Assembly: GCF_021018805.1 (NCBI RefSeq)
Contig: NC_086254.1
Span: 28,333,300 to 28,397,299 of the forward strand
DNA: 64,000 nt
Direction of reading: 5' to 3'
From: Prinia subflava
Taxonomy: Eukaryota; Chordata; Aves; Passeriformes; Cisticolidae
Part shown: positions 44,383-54,669 of the stretch, piece after piece
Layout: every line of letters starts with the position of its first letter
Numbering within the stretch: position 1 is the first letter of the stretch
The notes under the pieces: generated by a model
Databases searched by the model: none
What the model was told of the DNA's origin: nothing
What the model saw: only the letters and a program-made list of their open reading frames with translations
Translations under genes and position numbers: made by a program

Positions 44383-44532
44383 CTGCCATCTACAGTTCAG
44401 AGTGTGGCAGGAGGCTGGGCTGAGAGCCAGGGGAAGGCAGGGAAGGGAATCTATGCTCTTCCAGTACCTATCACAGCTCTTCGCAGCCAAGGCTCCTCCA
44501 GCAGCTCCCGGGAAGCTGCTGCCATCTACTGA
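44383..44532 (-). promoter_or_regulatory. Two CTCF-like motifs in the same orientation
   Basis: CTGCCATCTACAGT (44383-44396) and CTGCCATCTACTGA (44519-44532) resemble CTGCCATCTAGTGG, the reverse of the known CTCF core form CCACTAGATGGCAG. The second differs at two positions. They lie 136 bases apart, both reading as CTCF motifs on the minus strand. Paired same-orientation sites are common at CTCF-bound boundaries. Binding is unproven. Confidence 0.35.
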
Positions 44533-44539
44533 TGTGAGG

Positions 44540-47430
44540 GCAGCCAGCACAGGGATCAACAGGCAGGATGGAAATAACCTCATGGCACATGAGTGACACA
44601 CGCCTCAGGGACTGGGACGGGAGACTGAGTCCCCAGTCTAAAAATCTTCTCCCTCAGAAGAGGTCCAAAGCCGGCCTCAAGGCTGAGGTGCTGCACAGCG
44701 TGTCCTCCTCAGCAGCTTCTCCTTGGCTGAAGTGAGAGGACAGCAGCTGAAACACCCTCAGGCAGCTCCTTGGGGCTTCTTTGAGCTGGGTTTTCCATCA
44801 CTAATTTGTCATTACAAAAAGCCTTTCCCTGCTGTGAGGAGCACCCTGAACCCCAGTGACCCCGGTCCCCATCACCAACTGTGCCACTCTAACATGATTT
44901 TTAGTGTCCCCAGAGATTTTCTCCCAAACCCTGGTGGAACAGAGCTCTGCCATGCCAAAACACAGGCAACAAGACATGCACAGCCAGGGCTGGGCGTCCA
45001 GGAAGATACCTGCCCTTCCCCTTTCCTCCCTAAAACTCACCCAGGACTAAAAGCTCTCACACTTGTTTTTCAAAGCACGTTGGTCCTCACCTCCCCTGCC
45101 CTGCTCTCCTGGTCAGAGGTGATGACATGAGGGAACATCAGTGCCATCCCCCTCAACTCTGCAAACTGCTCTGCAAACTCCAGATGGGATTTCAGTCCTG
45201 TCCCTCCTCCAGGAACTCTGACATTTTTAGTCTCCCGTGTTTCTTCTTCCAGAAGCAGCTGATGGCAAATGGAAGAATCCCTACATCTGCATCTCCCTGG
45301 GCACCATGCAGAGCTTTTGCAGGAGGAAAGGAGAGAGGAGGAGAATGGCTGAGTAACTTCCTGGCTGAGAGTCAAAAAATCCTGTTCTGTATCATCTTCG
45401 GCTTCCTCTGCATGATTAAGTTGCACATTCATCCCCCCCCAGGCAGCTTTTTCTGCTGTTTCCCCTTTCCTGTGTCGCTTGGGTGGTGAGTAGGATGGAG
45501 AGGGTCCCCTCTCCATTCAAGAGAGGGGAGAGAGGAGGTCAAACCACACCAAGAGGCCAGGGCAGAGCTGTTCCAGCCAAGCAGCAATGACACACAGACC
45601 TCAGGTGACCCAGGGTTTGCAGCAGGAGCCAGAGCAAGCAGTGGCTTCCCAAGGGAGATGCCACCCAGGAGAGAGCTGTCATAAAACTGGCAACAGGGTT
45701 CATGCTGGAGAGCTCAAAGGGATCCAATCTAATGCGAGGAGGGGTTGAAAAGAACAGTAATAAATTAGCCTGAAGCTAATTTTGAGGTGGTTTGGCTTGG
45801 GGGATGCACAAGGAAAGAGAGCAGGACAGGCCCCACCCAGGAAAGAGGTGTCAAACAAACAGGGGAGTGACAGATCTTTAAGATAGATAAAGCAGAGGGA
45901 ACACACAGTGGTCTGTGCTCTGGGGGAAATGAGGTCAGGCTCTGCCAATGCATCCCTCAGCAAGCAAAGACAACTCCAAAGCGCCTCAGACTCGCTCAGG
46001 AAGGTTTCCAAGGACTAAAAGGACCCTCTCAGTTCATTCCCCTCCTTCAAAGCAGGCTTTGTAGTGCTCCCACTTCCAGGACAGGCAATATTCCTTCCTG
46101 CTCTGTCTTCCTCCAGCCTCAGGGCTGCAACAGAGCCGGGTTTGTTGGGTGGCACAAAGGCACCTCAGAGCATCTCCCCCAGATGCACGGCCGAGCCCAT
46201 CCCTCCCACAGCCCTGCTCTGCCTCTCCTCACTCCTGCCACACTCAGCACAAAACACCCATTTCACAGCCTAAATATCAGCTCAGTTCAGCCTGGCAGCC
46301 AGCCCCACCCAGATCTGTGCTCTGCCCACACTCCTCTGTCCCCACCCCGGGACAGGACAGAGGGGTGGGAACACTCATTCCCAGCAGTGCCAGAAAGATT
46401 CTGCAGCGTGAAATCACTTCCCTCCATGAAACAGCTAAGCAGGCACCAGGACAGCATGGCTTTTCCAGGCAGCGAAAATTTAAAAAGCAGTTTTTTGAGA
46501 GGAAACTCAGTGGTGCAGAGCTCAGCAGCTTGCAAGGCTTTCCCAGCATCATCCCAGCAGCAAACTAAATTATCATGTCTGACATTTCCCCTGCCCCCCC
46601 AAAGGCCAAAATAATTCCTTTGCTCTGGATACAGATCAGTTGGCAAACAAGCTTTCAGACACAATTATTTTGCCCTGAGAGGATTCTGCAGCTGCTCCTC
46701 TTTTTCTTGAGATCAATACCTAAAGGATAATCCTGCAGATTATCCTACAGTTTGGTGCTGTTAGCTCAAGCTCCCTTGTTTGCTTTGTTTCCTTTAAGAA
46801 TTACAACTCCTTCTGGTCGGGGAAGTGTTTTTATATTCTGTATTCCCACAAATGAGACCTGACATCATAAATTGTCTATAGTTGCTTGGAGATGAATTTT
46901 GTTGACTTTTAAGTTAAATTGAAACCTTTTCTGAGCACATACCGATTTCAAGTAGTGAGTCATTCCTTCCCAAAAGAGCAGAGCAAACAATAGCAACCAC
47001 TTAGACAAAAACAGAGCAGATTTACTTCCAAATCTAGCACCTATATTGTTTTAAAGCAAATCAAATCTGTGGGAGTTCATTCTCCTGCAAAGTCCCACAG
47101 ACCTAAGGCAGCAGAGATCAGAAATCTGTTCTGTCCTTTGGAGAGTTATTTTTATTTGTTTTGAACGGTTCTGAACATCCAGAATAGCAACTCTTGCCTA
47201 TTTGTGCCTGAAAAGTTTCCCAGGTGTAAATTTGAAGAGATGGGAGAATATCTCTGCTACTCCTAGGACAGACAGCATGTTCCTAAAATAAAGTTTTACC
47301 TCAGAATAACTGCTTTAGAGTATTTATTTTCTGTCCAATAGATCAAGATTCATAAAGCTCCACAATATATCATGACAAGCATCCTACCTGTGGGATGAAG
47401 GAATCTTCAAAAGCTGAGGGACTTCTGAGG
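44540..47430. other. No gene recognised
   Basis: Mostly unremarkable single-copy DNA. At 46725-46745 lies a perfect inverted repeat GGATAAT-CCTGCAG-ATTATCC that contains one TAATCC (OTX/PITX-type) site. From about 46680 to 47380 the DNA becomes AT-richer without clear element boundaries. No coding exon or RNA gene recognised. Confidence 0.4.
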
Positions 47431-47439
47431 GATTGGTGG

Positions 47440-47710
47440 AACTGTAGTGATGGGACAAGGGGCATTAGCTTCAAACTGAAAGATAATAAATTTAAATTAG
47501 ATGTTAGGAGGGAATTTTGCCTGTGAGGGTGCTGAGGCCCTGGCACAGGGTGCCCAGAGAAGCTGTGGCTGTCCCATCCCTGGGAGTGTCCAAGGCCAGG
47601 CTGGACAGGGCTTGGAGCAACCTGGGACAGTGGCAGGTCCCTGCATGTGGATGGGATGTGGAAGGAGATGAGCTTTAAAGCCCCTTCCAACCCAAACCAT
47701 TCCATGATTC
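47440..47710 (+). mobile_element. CR1 LINE, 3' portion, plus orientation
   Basis: About 270 bases from ACTGTAGTGATGGGACAAGG to CCCAACCCAAACCATTCCATG and ATTC. It includes the part encoding the ORF2 C-terminus (LDVRR, then VPREAVAVPSLGV and ARLDRAWSNLG), but a one-base loss near 47515 breaks the frame. It ends about 130 bases left of the minisatellite. Confidence 0.92.
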
Positions 47711-47842
47711 AAATAATTTGAGGACTTCAGAAATCCCCCTGCATCTGAGGTGGATACAGGGAGCTCCAGGTCACCCCTTTGATCAGCCTCCCGAGGCAGA
47801 GAGAGGTGACATTTTGTATGTGAGCTCCAGGTCAGCACACAG

Positions 47843-48269
47843 CACCCCCAGAGGGCTCAGCACCACTCCAGAGAGGGGCTGCACCCCCAGAGGGCTCAGC
47901 ACCACTCCAGAGAGGGGCTGCACCCCCAGAGGGCTCAGCACCACTCCAGAGAGGGGCTGCACCCCCAGAGGGCTCAGCACCACTCCAGAGAGGGGCTGCA
48001 CCCCCAGAGGGCTCAGCACCACTCCAGAGAGGATCTGCACCCCCAGAGGCACAGCCCCATTCCAGAGAGGGGCTGCACTCCCAGAGGCTCAGCCCCATTC
48101 CAGAGAGGGGCTGCACCCCCAGAGGGCTCAGCACCACTCCAGAGAGGGGCTGCACCCCCAGAGGGCACAGCAACAGTCCAGAGAGGGGCTGCACCCCCAG
48201 AGGGCTCAGCACCACTCCAGAGAGGGGCTGCACCCCCAGAGGGCTCAGCCCCACTCCAGAGAGCGGCTC
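47843..48269 (+). repeat. Minisatellite, 11 units of 39 bp, each with a CTCF-core-like string
   Basis: Eleven adjacent units starting CACCCCCAGAGGGCTCAGC and ending GAGAGGGGCTG. Nine are 39 bases and two (48038-48075 and 48076-48113) are 38. Because 39 is divisible by three it translates as a 13-residue repeat on the plus strand and as a repeat on the minus strand, but the two shorter units shift the frame. Nine units carry CCCCCAGAGGGC, which matches 11 of 12 positions of a CTCF core written CCASYAGRKGGC (mismatch at position 3). The two short units have lost the match. No gene is implied. Confidence 0.93.
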
Positions 48270-48279
48270 AGCTGGCAGC

Positions 48280-51130
48280 AGCCACCCCCCAAAACCAGCA
48301 AATACCCCGAGGCACCACAACACCTCTGGTCCTGATCTGCAGCCCTCATCCTGCTCCTCTCACACCCCTGGAGACCCTGCACAGGAACACTGGAGCACCA
48401 AAAATCCAGCAGGGAAGAGCACAGGAGTCAATGCAAACATCACATTTCTTCCAAGATGTTGAACAGAAATTGTAACTTCAGCATCAGGTTTGACCTTTGA
48501 GACACAGAGGATTTCCAGCCAAGTTTTCCGATGCCTCCCAAATGTGTTTTTGGAGCTCTCTGTAAGGTACAAAGTAAGAGAAGGGATCTTTGGGCATGAA
48601 ACCTGCCAGGCAGAGGAGGCGACACGGCGACAACCCCACGAGGTGGCAGAGCTCCATCGCTCATGGCCCGGGGATGCAGCAAACGCTGCCGCGCCCGGGA
48701 TGCTCCGCACCGGGGAACTGAGCCTTCCCCGGCTGCCCTAAAACGGGGATAAATCAGCTGTAAATCCGCTAGGAAAACGGGAAAAACAGCTCTCGGGGCT
48801 TTGGGCACAGGTGAAGAGAATAGAAAAAACTTTTTTTTTTTTTTTTTTTTTGTCTGCCTTGGGGTTACTCGGAGAATTCTGCTATTAAAAAATTCTTAAC
48901 CCACTGGAGGGAATTGTAAACTGGGAAAGAAAATGCAAACTCTCAAGCAGGGAAATGTCGCGTTTATAAATTGTAACAATGCTCCAGAAGTGAATGGGGG
49001 GAATAATTGGGATTTCAGGTTATCAGATTTCTTTCCAAGCTGTTCAGAAATTTCAGACAGCTTTCAAGCCGTCTTCTCTGCATGTGCCTCACTCCAGCTC
49101 ATTTAAACAACTGGCAATAAACTGGTCATAAACACATTTCAGCAGGAGACTAACACTAAGTTTCTAAGCTTCAGAACAATTATATTTTAAGAAAAAGAAA
49201 AAAAAATTAAAGCAGAAAGAATCAGCAAGGAAAAAAATGATAGCATTATCTTGTCACAGTTCTTGATCAGCTGAGGAAGAATGATAAAATAACTAAAATA
49301 ACTCTAACTTTCAGCCCTGCTGTCACCATCATTCCAGGCTGGTGGAGGCAAATTTGGTTTAGTTTGGGTGAAGCAGGATGCTCCTGTGCTTTTCAGTGAT
49401 TCCTTGGACTTCAGAGCAGACTCTGATTTTCCTCCCTGCAATCCACTTCCCTTCTATAGGACTTGAGTCTCCTTTTTCACAGCTGGGTTTGGAGCTGGCT
49501 CTGGTTTTAAACAAGCCCCAGGACACAAACCTGGAGCTTGGTCTGCAGAGGAGAGCAGTGAATCACAGCCAGTCCAGCAAATGGACAAAGGGGAGATTTC
49601 ACCCTCTGAGTGGAAATCAGAGAGAGGTGATCTTTGAAAAGATTGCTCTCTGAAGTGAGGGGAAGCTTCAGGAGGAATTTTTCACCAGAGGAAACCACTC
49701 TCAAAGAAAAGGGATAATTTGCTAAAGCAGAATGAAACCTTCTGTCACTCAAACACCCAAATCAGCAGCCTGACAAAACAGTTACTGTAGCAACAGGTGG
49801 GGAAAAGTGCCACAGAAAACTCAGATATTCCCCTACCCCCCAACAAATTGAGGACGAGCAGTTTCTAACTGCACTGAGCCTCACACAGATGTGCAGGGTC
49901 TCAGCCAGTGTGGCCTGGGGTTTGTGCTGGGATGCTGCAGAGCTCCCAGTTTGTTTTTGCAAACCCTTCCTCTTCCTCAGCCTGAGGAAAGCTGGGAAAC
50001 CGTGACTGATTTGTGAAGAGCTTTCTTTGCTTGCTTTCTAGGAGAAGGAGGAAACCTTTGAGGAAGCTGCAGTGTGAGTTGTCCAGGAAAGGGAAAGAAA
50101 CAAGTTTCCAAAAAATCAAATTTATAATAGATAGATTTGGCCTATGGGGGCAAAGAAATCCAAGTGCATTTACCCTCAGCCCCTGTGCAGTGCATTTCCA
50201 AGGAGTTTTCCAAAAAATGGGATTTCCAGCAGGATTGAGCAGACCTTGAGCTGTGCAGTCAGGTGCAAAGCAGCCAAAATCAAATGTACTCTGAGAGCCA
50301 TGAACCTCAGCTTCCCTGGGCTGCCAGTGCCTCTCTCAGACTAAATACATTGTGAGAGAACAGACACAAAAATCCCAATTTCTACAGCCCCGCACACGGT
50401 GGCCCCTGCAATTCAGTTGGGTCCTGCCTTTCCTTTAATTACATCTTCATTTATTTGCAATAATTATATTTATGCTGGAGAAGAACCCTCAGTCTGGGGT
50501 GTCTCGTGGCTGGGGAGGCTGTTGCTGTCAGGAGAAGCAGGAAGGGCTTTACTGACCACAAATTCTGCAGGTCCCCCCAGCACCACAAGGATTTGGCTCC
50601 TGCACCTCCTCCATCCTGAACATCACCCCTGGAGCTCCAGATCCCAAAGGATGGGCTGCAATAAGGGCATGTTTGCTGCTGGTCAGTGAAACTAAAACAG
50701 AACAACCTCTGCAAACATCACACCTCTCCACAGAGACCCCAGACAAACCAAACTGTGCTCTGCCTTTTCATAAAAGCAGCCTCTGCCTGGTCCAGGAGGT
50801 AATTACTGCCTCCACAGATGCCTCTGTCATCCCATTTGTGGGTATTTTTATCTTGCCAAAGAACCAGAACTTTCCTGTGAGCCCCATTCTGTGCTGTCTG
50901 CTCTGAAGGGCTCACCCACCCCTCATTTGCCCTGCTTCACATATTGCTTTTATGCCTTTTCCTTAACAAAGCAGCTTTTAATTCTGATCCTGGTGCTTCC
51001 AGTTCTCAGAAACAGCACAAAAAGAATATTACAGTCCCCTCAGGTCTATATAAACATGTCCTTTTTATTAACCTTCCTCATGACTGTCTGAGCTGAAATG
51101 TTAACATTTGACAAAAAAAAAAAGCAGTAG
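48280..51130. other. No gene recognised
   Basis: Single-copy DNA including a small GC-rich part with CpGs at about 48610-48780 and a poly-T run at 48831-48851. From 48870 to 49320 it is AT-rich and could contain a weak element. No exon, RNA gene or CR1 copy recognised. Confidence 0.4.
48831..48851. repeat. Poly-T run
   Basis: Twenty-one T in a row with no retroposon body recognised beside it. Confidence 0.88.
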
Positions 51131-51139
51131 AAATGGTTT

Positions 51140-51760
51140 GGGCAGCTCTTTTAGGTAGATCAGGAGTAACGTGCTTAATTAAGGGAAGAGTTATTTAATG
51201 GCTGAAAATATTCTCTTTGGTGACTTGTTTTCTTCTTCCAGGTCTTTCTATAATCTTATAGACTGGCAAACCCCCATCAGCACCCATTAAATAGTGTTTC
51301 ACTTCTCTCCTTCTCTGCATTGCTTTATGAAGTCATTAAAAAACCCAAAAACAAAAGAAAAAAACAAACAAACAACAAAAAACCCACACTCCCTCCAAAT
51401 AGTTTTTTCTCTTTTTTCCAAAACTATCACTTCCACCCTGTGATTCTGGCTAATTTATAACACACCACTGCAAAACAACATTGAATTATAGAGCAAGGCC
51501 GTGGGAAGCTTTGACACCATTAGTGTTTGGAGGAATTAATGGGAATCGACTGTTAAATATGATTATTTTCCTCTGTCTTTCCTTAGGGTGCCGATCACTA
51601 GAGCACAAGTGCCACGTGCATTAATTAATTGAAACAACACACTTACATGATTAGGGATTAACTCCTGTGCTTCTCCATTGACTAATTAGTGTATCTATAG
51701 ATCTATTTAGAAAGAAAATACCTTGGGGAAGGCAGGAGCCTTCTGAGTTTATTTCATATA
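51140..51760. promoter_or_regulatory. Candidate conserved regulatory block
   Basis: Contains an A/AAC-rich low-complexity run (51338-51384), then AATTAATGGG, a canonical E-box CACGTG (51613-51618) followed immediately by TTAATTAATT (51621-51630), TGATTAGGGATTAAC, and the perfect 10-base palindrome ACTAATTAGT (51681-51690). E-box beside TAAT palindromes within 80 bases suggests cooperating bHLH and homeodomain sites. Inferred enhancer. Confidence 0.43.
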
Positions 51761-51769
51761 AAGTGGCTG

Positions 51770-54120
51770 TCAAATTCAGGGATTAGAAAAATGTTCACTT
51801 CTCTCTTCCCTCCCCTGGCACCTCATATTTGCTTCTTTTATTTCTCTTGACTCCCATGTGGCATCTGACACAAGTTTTACCAGGAAAACACTACTGAGGT
51901 TTTCTTCCCTCGTTTTGCTCCCAAGTTTCCTCTTGGTTGTCATCCTCGGGCTGCTCATGGGCTCCAACTGTCAACACACTCTGGTGGAGAAGAATATTTG
52001 ACTCTGGGGATTTCAGCCTGATGGATTCATTAACTTTCCCTTCTCCTTCAGCTCTCTGTGCTCGGGGACTCTCACATTTCACCCCCAGGATGACCAGTCC
52101 TCATTGAATTTTCTTTTTCTTGTTGTAGGACAGAGGAAAACAAAAGAAGAGGTAAAGCTGCCCACCTCAGGAAGCAACACAGGGCTTTGTAAGAGTATGT
52201 GGCTACAGCTTCTAAAATGCTCCATCCCCGGCACAAAACTGCACAGAATATTGACTTTTAACACCAACTAAGCCTTTAAAACTTTACCTGATTGCACAAT
52301 AACTTCCCACCACTGCTTAGAGAAGAGGTTTTGCTTTCCCTCTCCTCCCAGAGAGGCTTTCAGGGACCTTCCTGATGGCTTCAAGGCAGCACTTCGAGGT
52401 ACAAGAAACAGTAAAAAGAAATAACACCTTTCTGTCCCTAGAGCCTCTCCTGTATTCATTTAAATGAATCTTGGCCAAAATCTTGACAAAATAACCACTT
52501 TCACCATCACCCCAACCCAGGAGTTCTGCTCCTTTCCAGGGCTGGCTGAGTAGGAGGCTGAGGAGGGGCAGGGAGAGGAGAGTGAATTCATTAATGACCT
52601 GGAGCTGATTAGAGCCTCTTTCTTTCCCCAGCTCCAACAGTGGAGCTTCCTCTGCTGTGGCGGGATGAGGAAGAGGAGCCTGAGTGCCCTCCTCCTGCTG
52701 AGCTGTCCTGTGGCTGAACACAGCCAACTTTGGCAATAAATCTCTCCTATCTCTCTTTATGACACTTTTGGTTTGAAGTGGAGGGAAAACCTTGCTGGGG
52801 TTTTCCCTGTAGCATAAATATACAATATATTCCCTATTATCCCTTCATTCTGCATATCCACATTAACACACTCACAGAAAACCACTACATGCACATCCTT
52901 TTATTTATGCTGTATTACCATAAATCCTGTGTTTTATCATCTGCACACATGCAGATGTCACACCTTTGCTGCACAGATGCAGAAAGGACCAGGACTGGTT
53001 TTCTGTATTTAATCCCAGGATCCCAGCCCGGGTGGGCTGGGGAGCAGAACCAGCTGCCATTGCTGAATTGTGTCCTCAGGGGGAAATTTCAACAGAAATA
53101 GAAGCAGCAGCCCTGTCTTTGGTCAAGATGAGGTTGTTGGAAAACCTCCTGCAGGGGCTTCCATGGAAATGCCGTGATGCTGCAGAGCTGACCCTGCAGC
53201 CACTCTCACTGCAGCTCCCCCTCAGCACCAGGGAAATGACATTTCACACTCCAGCATCAACCAGCGTGTGACAGATCCCCAAAACCTGCTGGCTGTGAAT
53301 GGCACTGGGGATGCTCCCTCCCAGGACCTCATCCCACCCCTCTGAGCAGCAGGCAGGGCAGGCAGAAAGGCTGTGCCTCATTATCTCCCTGCTTGTCACC
53401 AGAATCAGGGGGATGTGGGTCTGGAATGTCTGTGCCCCTGGCAGAACCAGCTCTGCCACCGAGGCTCAGCAGCAAACATTGTATTTTAGTGATTCACACG
53501 CTTTCCCTCATTGAAGGCTCATGAACTCATTTTGGAAACCCGGGAAGGGCTCATTGCTGTGAGAAATGCTTTATTCAAACCAAAAAGAAATTTGACAATT
53601 ATCGCAAAATGAAACCCCCAAGGAGCTTTTTCATTCCGTCCTGCTCAGTGACCCCTGCTTATCACCTTTAGATGTCTGAATGTACAGCAGGTACCGACAA
53701 TACCAGCTTTGCAATCTAATGCACAGACCAAAGTTCCCACACTATAAATTACCTCCAAGAGAGGCAGTATCTGCCTCCACAGCTCTAGAGCTGCTATAAA
53801 GCAAGATATTTCTCTTTTTATTGTCATTTCTATGGTGTCTTGGGTTCCTTAAGTATCTGAAATAAAGAATTCCTGAAAAAATATACTGTGCCTACATGAG
53901 TTCATGTTGATTTTTAGGCTCAAATTCCAGTTTTCTACTCTCCAGCACCACTCATACCCAAAATGTATTTTTCTATTTTATTCACACTAACTCCCACAAA
54001 GACAACAGGAATTAAAACAAGCCAAATGGTTCTTTATCTTTTCTTAAACTCATTTTGAATTTTAATCTCTGCTAAATAAGCTTTGATGGATGAAATAATT
54101 TGAAACAATGCTTTGACTTA
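51770..54120. other. No gene recognised
   Basis: Ordinary single-copy DNA with some AT-rich stretches (53560-53620 and 53860-54120). Frames of up to 139 residues have no domain. No repeats named. Confidence 0.4.
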
Positions 54121-54129
54121 AAGAGACAA

Positions 54130-54660
54130 AGAAATCATGCAATTGAACATCAAAATTATAATTCTTTCCTCTTGATTTTGACAGGTTTTTGAGCGAGTAA
54201 CACATTAACTTACAATCAGGAGGTTCAAGAAGCTCACTCTATTTTTTTTTTCCTGTACACAGAAAAGAAAAGGAGGATAAAAAAAGCCACTTGGCACTCC
54301 ATTAGCAGCCGGTCCTTCACTTTATTTTAATGAGCAGAGCTGCTGGCTGCGGTGACGAACGCTGCTAAAAGTCTGTTCCTGCAAGCCCGAAGCTGTTGGT
54401 GTGTTTACAGTGACACCGCTAATAGAGCTGGTCCTTGGTGTGTGTGGAGAGGCCAACAGGCAAGAAATCATTCCCTGTCCGAAAATCAGCGCTGACTCAC
54501 GGGATTAAAATTAGGCGGGTGTCGCATCTGGCTGGAGGGCAGAGGCATTTAAGCAAAGCAGCGTTAAGAGGTGTGATTCACAAGGCATTGGGATCTATTC
54601 TGGTGAAGTTAGACACGGCTGGAAGGTGGGCAAGTGGCAGACCAAGCTGGAAGTAAATTA
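54130..54660. promoter_or_regulatory. Candidate conserved block with retained CpGs
   Basis: Contains CACATTAACTTACAATC, CTCCATTAGCAGCCGG, TTATTTTAATGAGC, GCGGTGACGAACGCTGC, ACACCGCTAATAGAGC and GGATTAAAATTAGGCGGG. CpG is retained in DNA that is otherwise AT-rich, unlike the flanks, which points to constraint. No coding frame or repeat. Inferred. Confidence 0.42.
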
Positions 54661-54669
54661 TTTTTGTGT

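Noticed and set aside
47843..48269. CRISPR-like array
   Set aside because: Units are directly adjacent and nearly identical throughout, with no unique spacers, in vertebrate DNA.
47718..48335. 205-residue frame with a 13-residue repeat, considered as a repeat protein
   Set aside because: The repeat is a 39-bp minisatellite. Two 38-bp units shift the frame so the repeat does not stay in register, and the minus strand is equally open.
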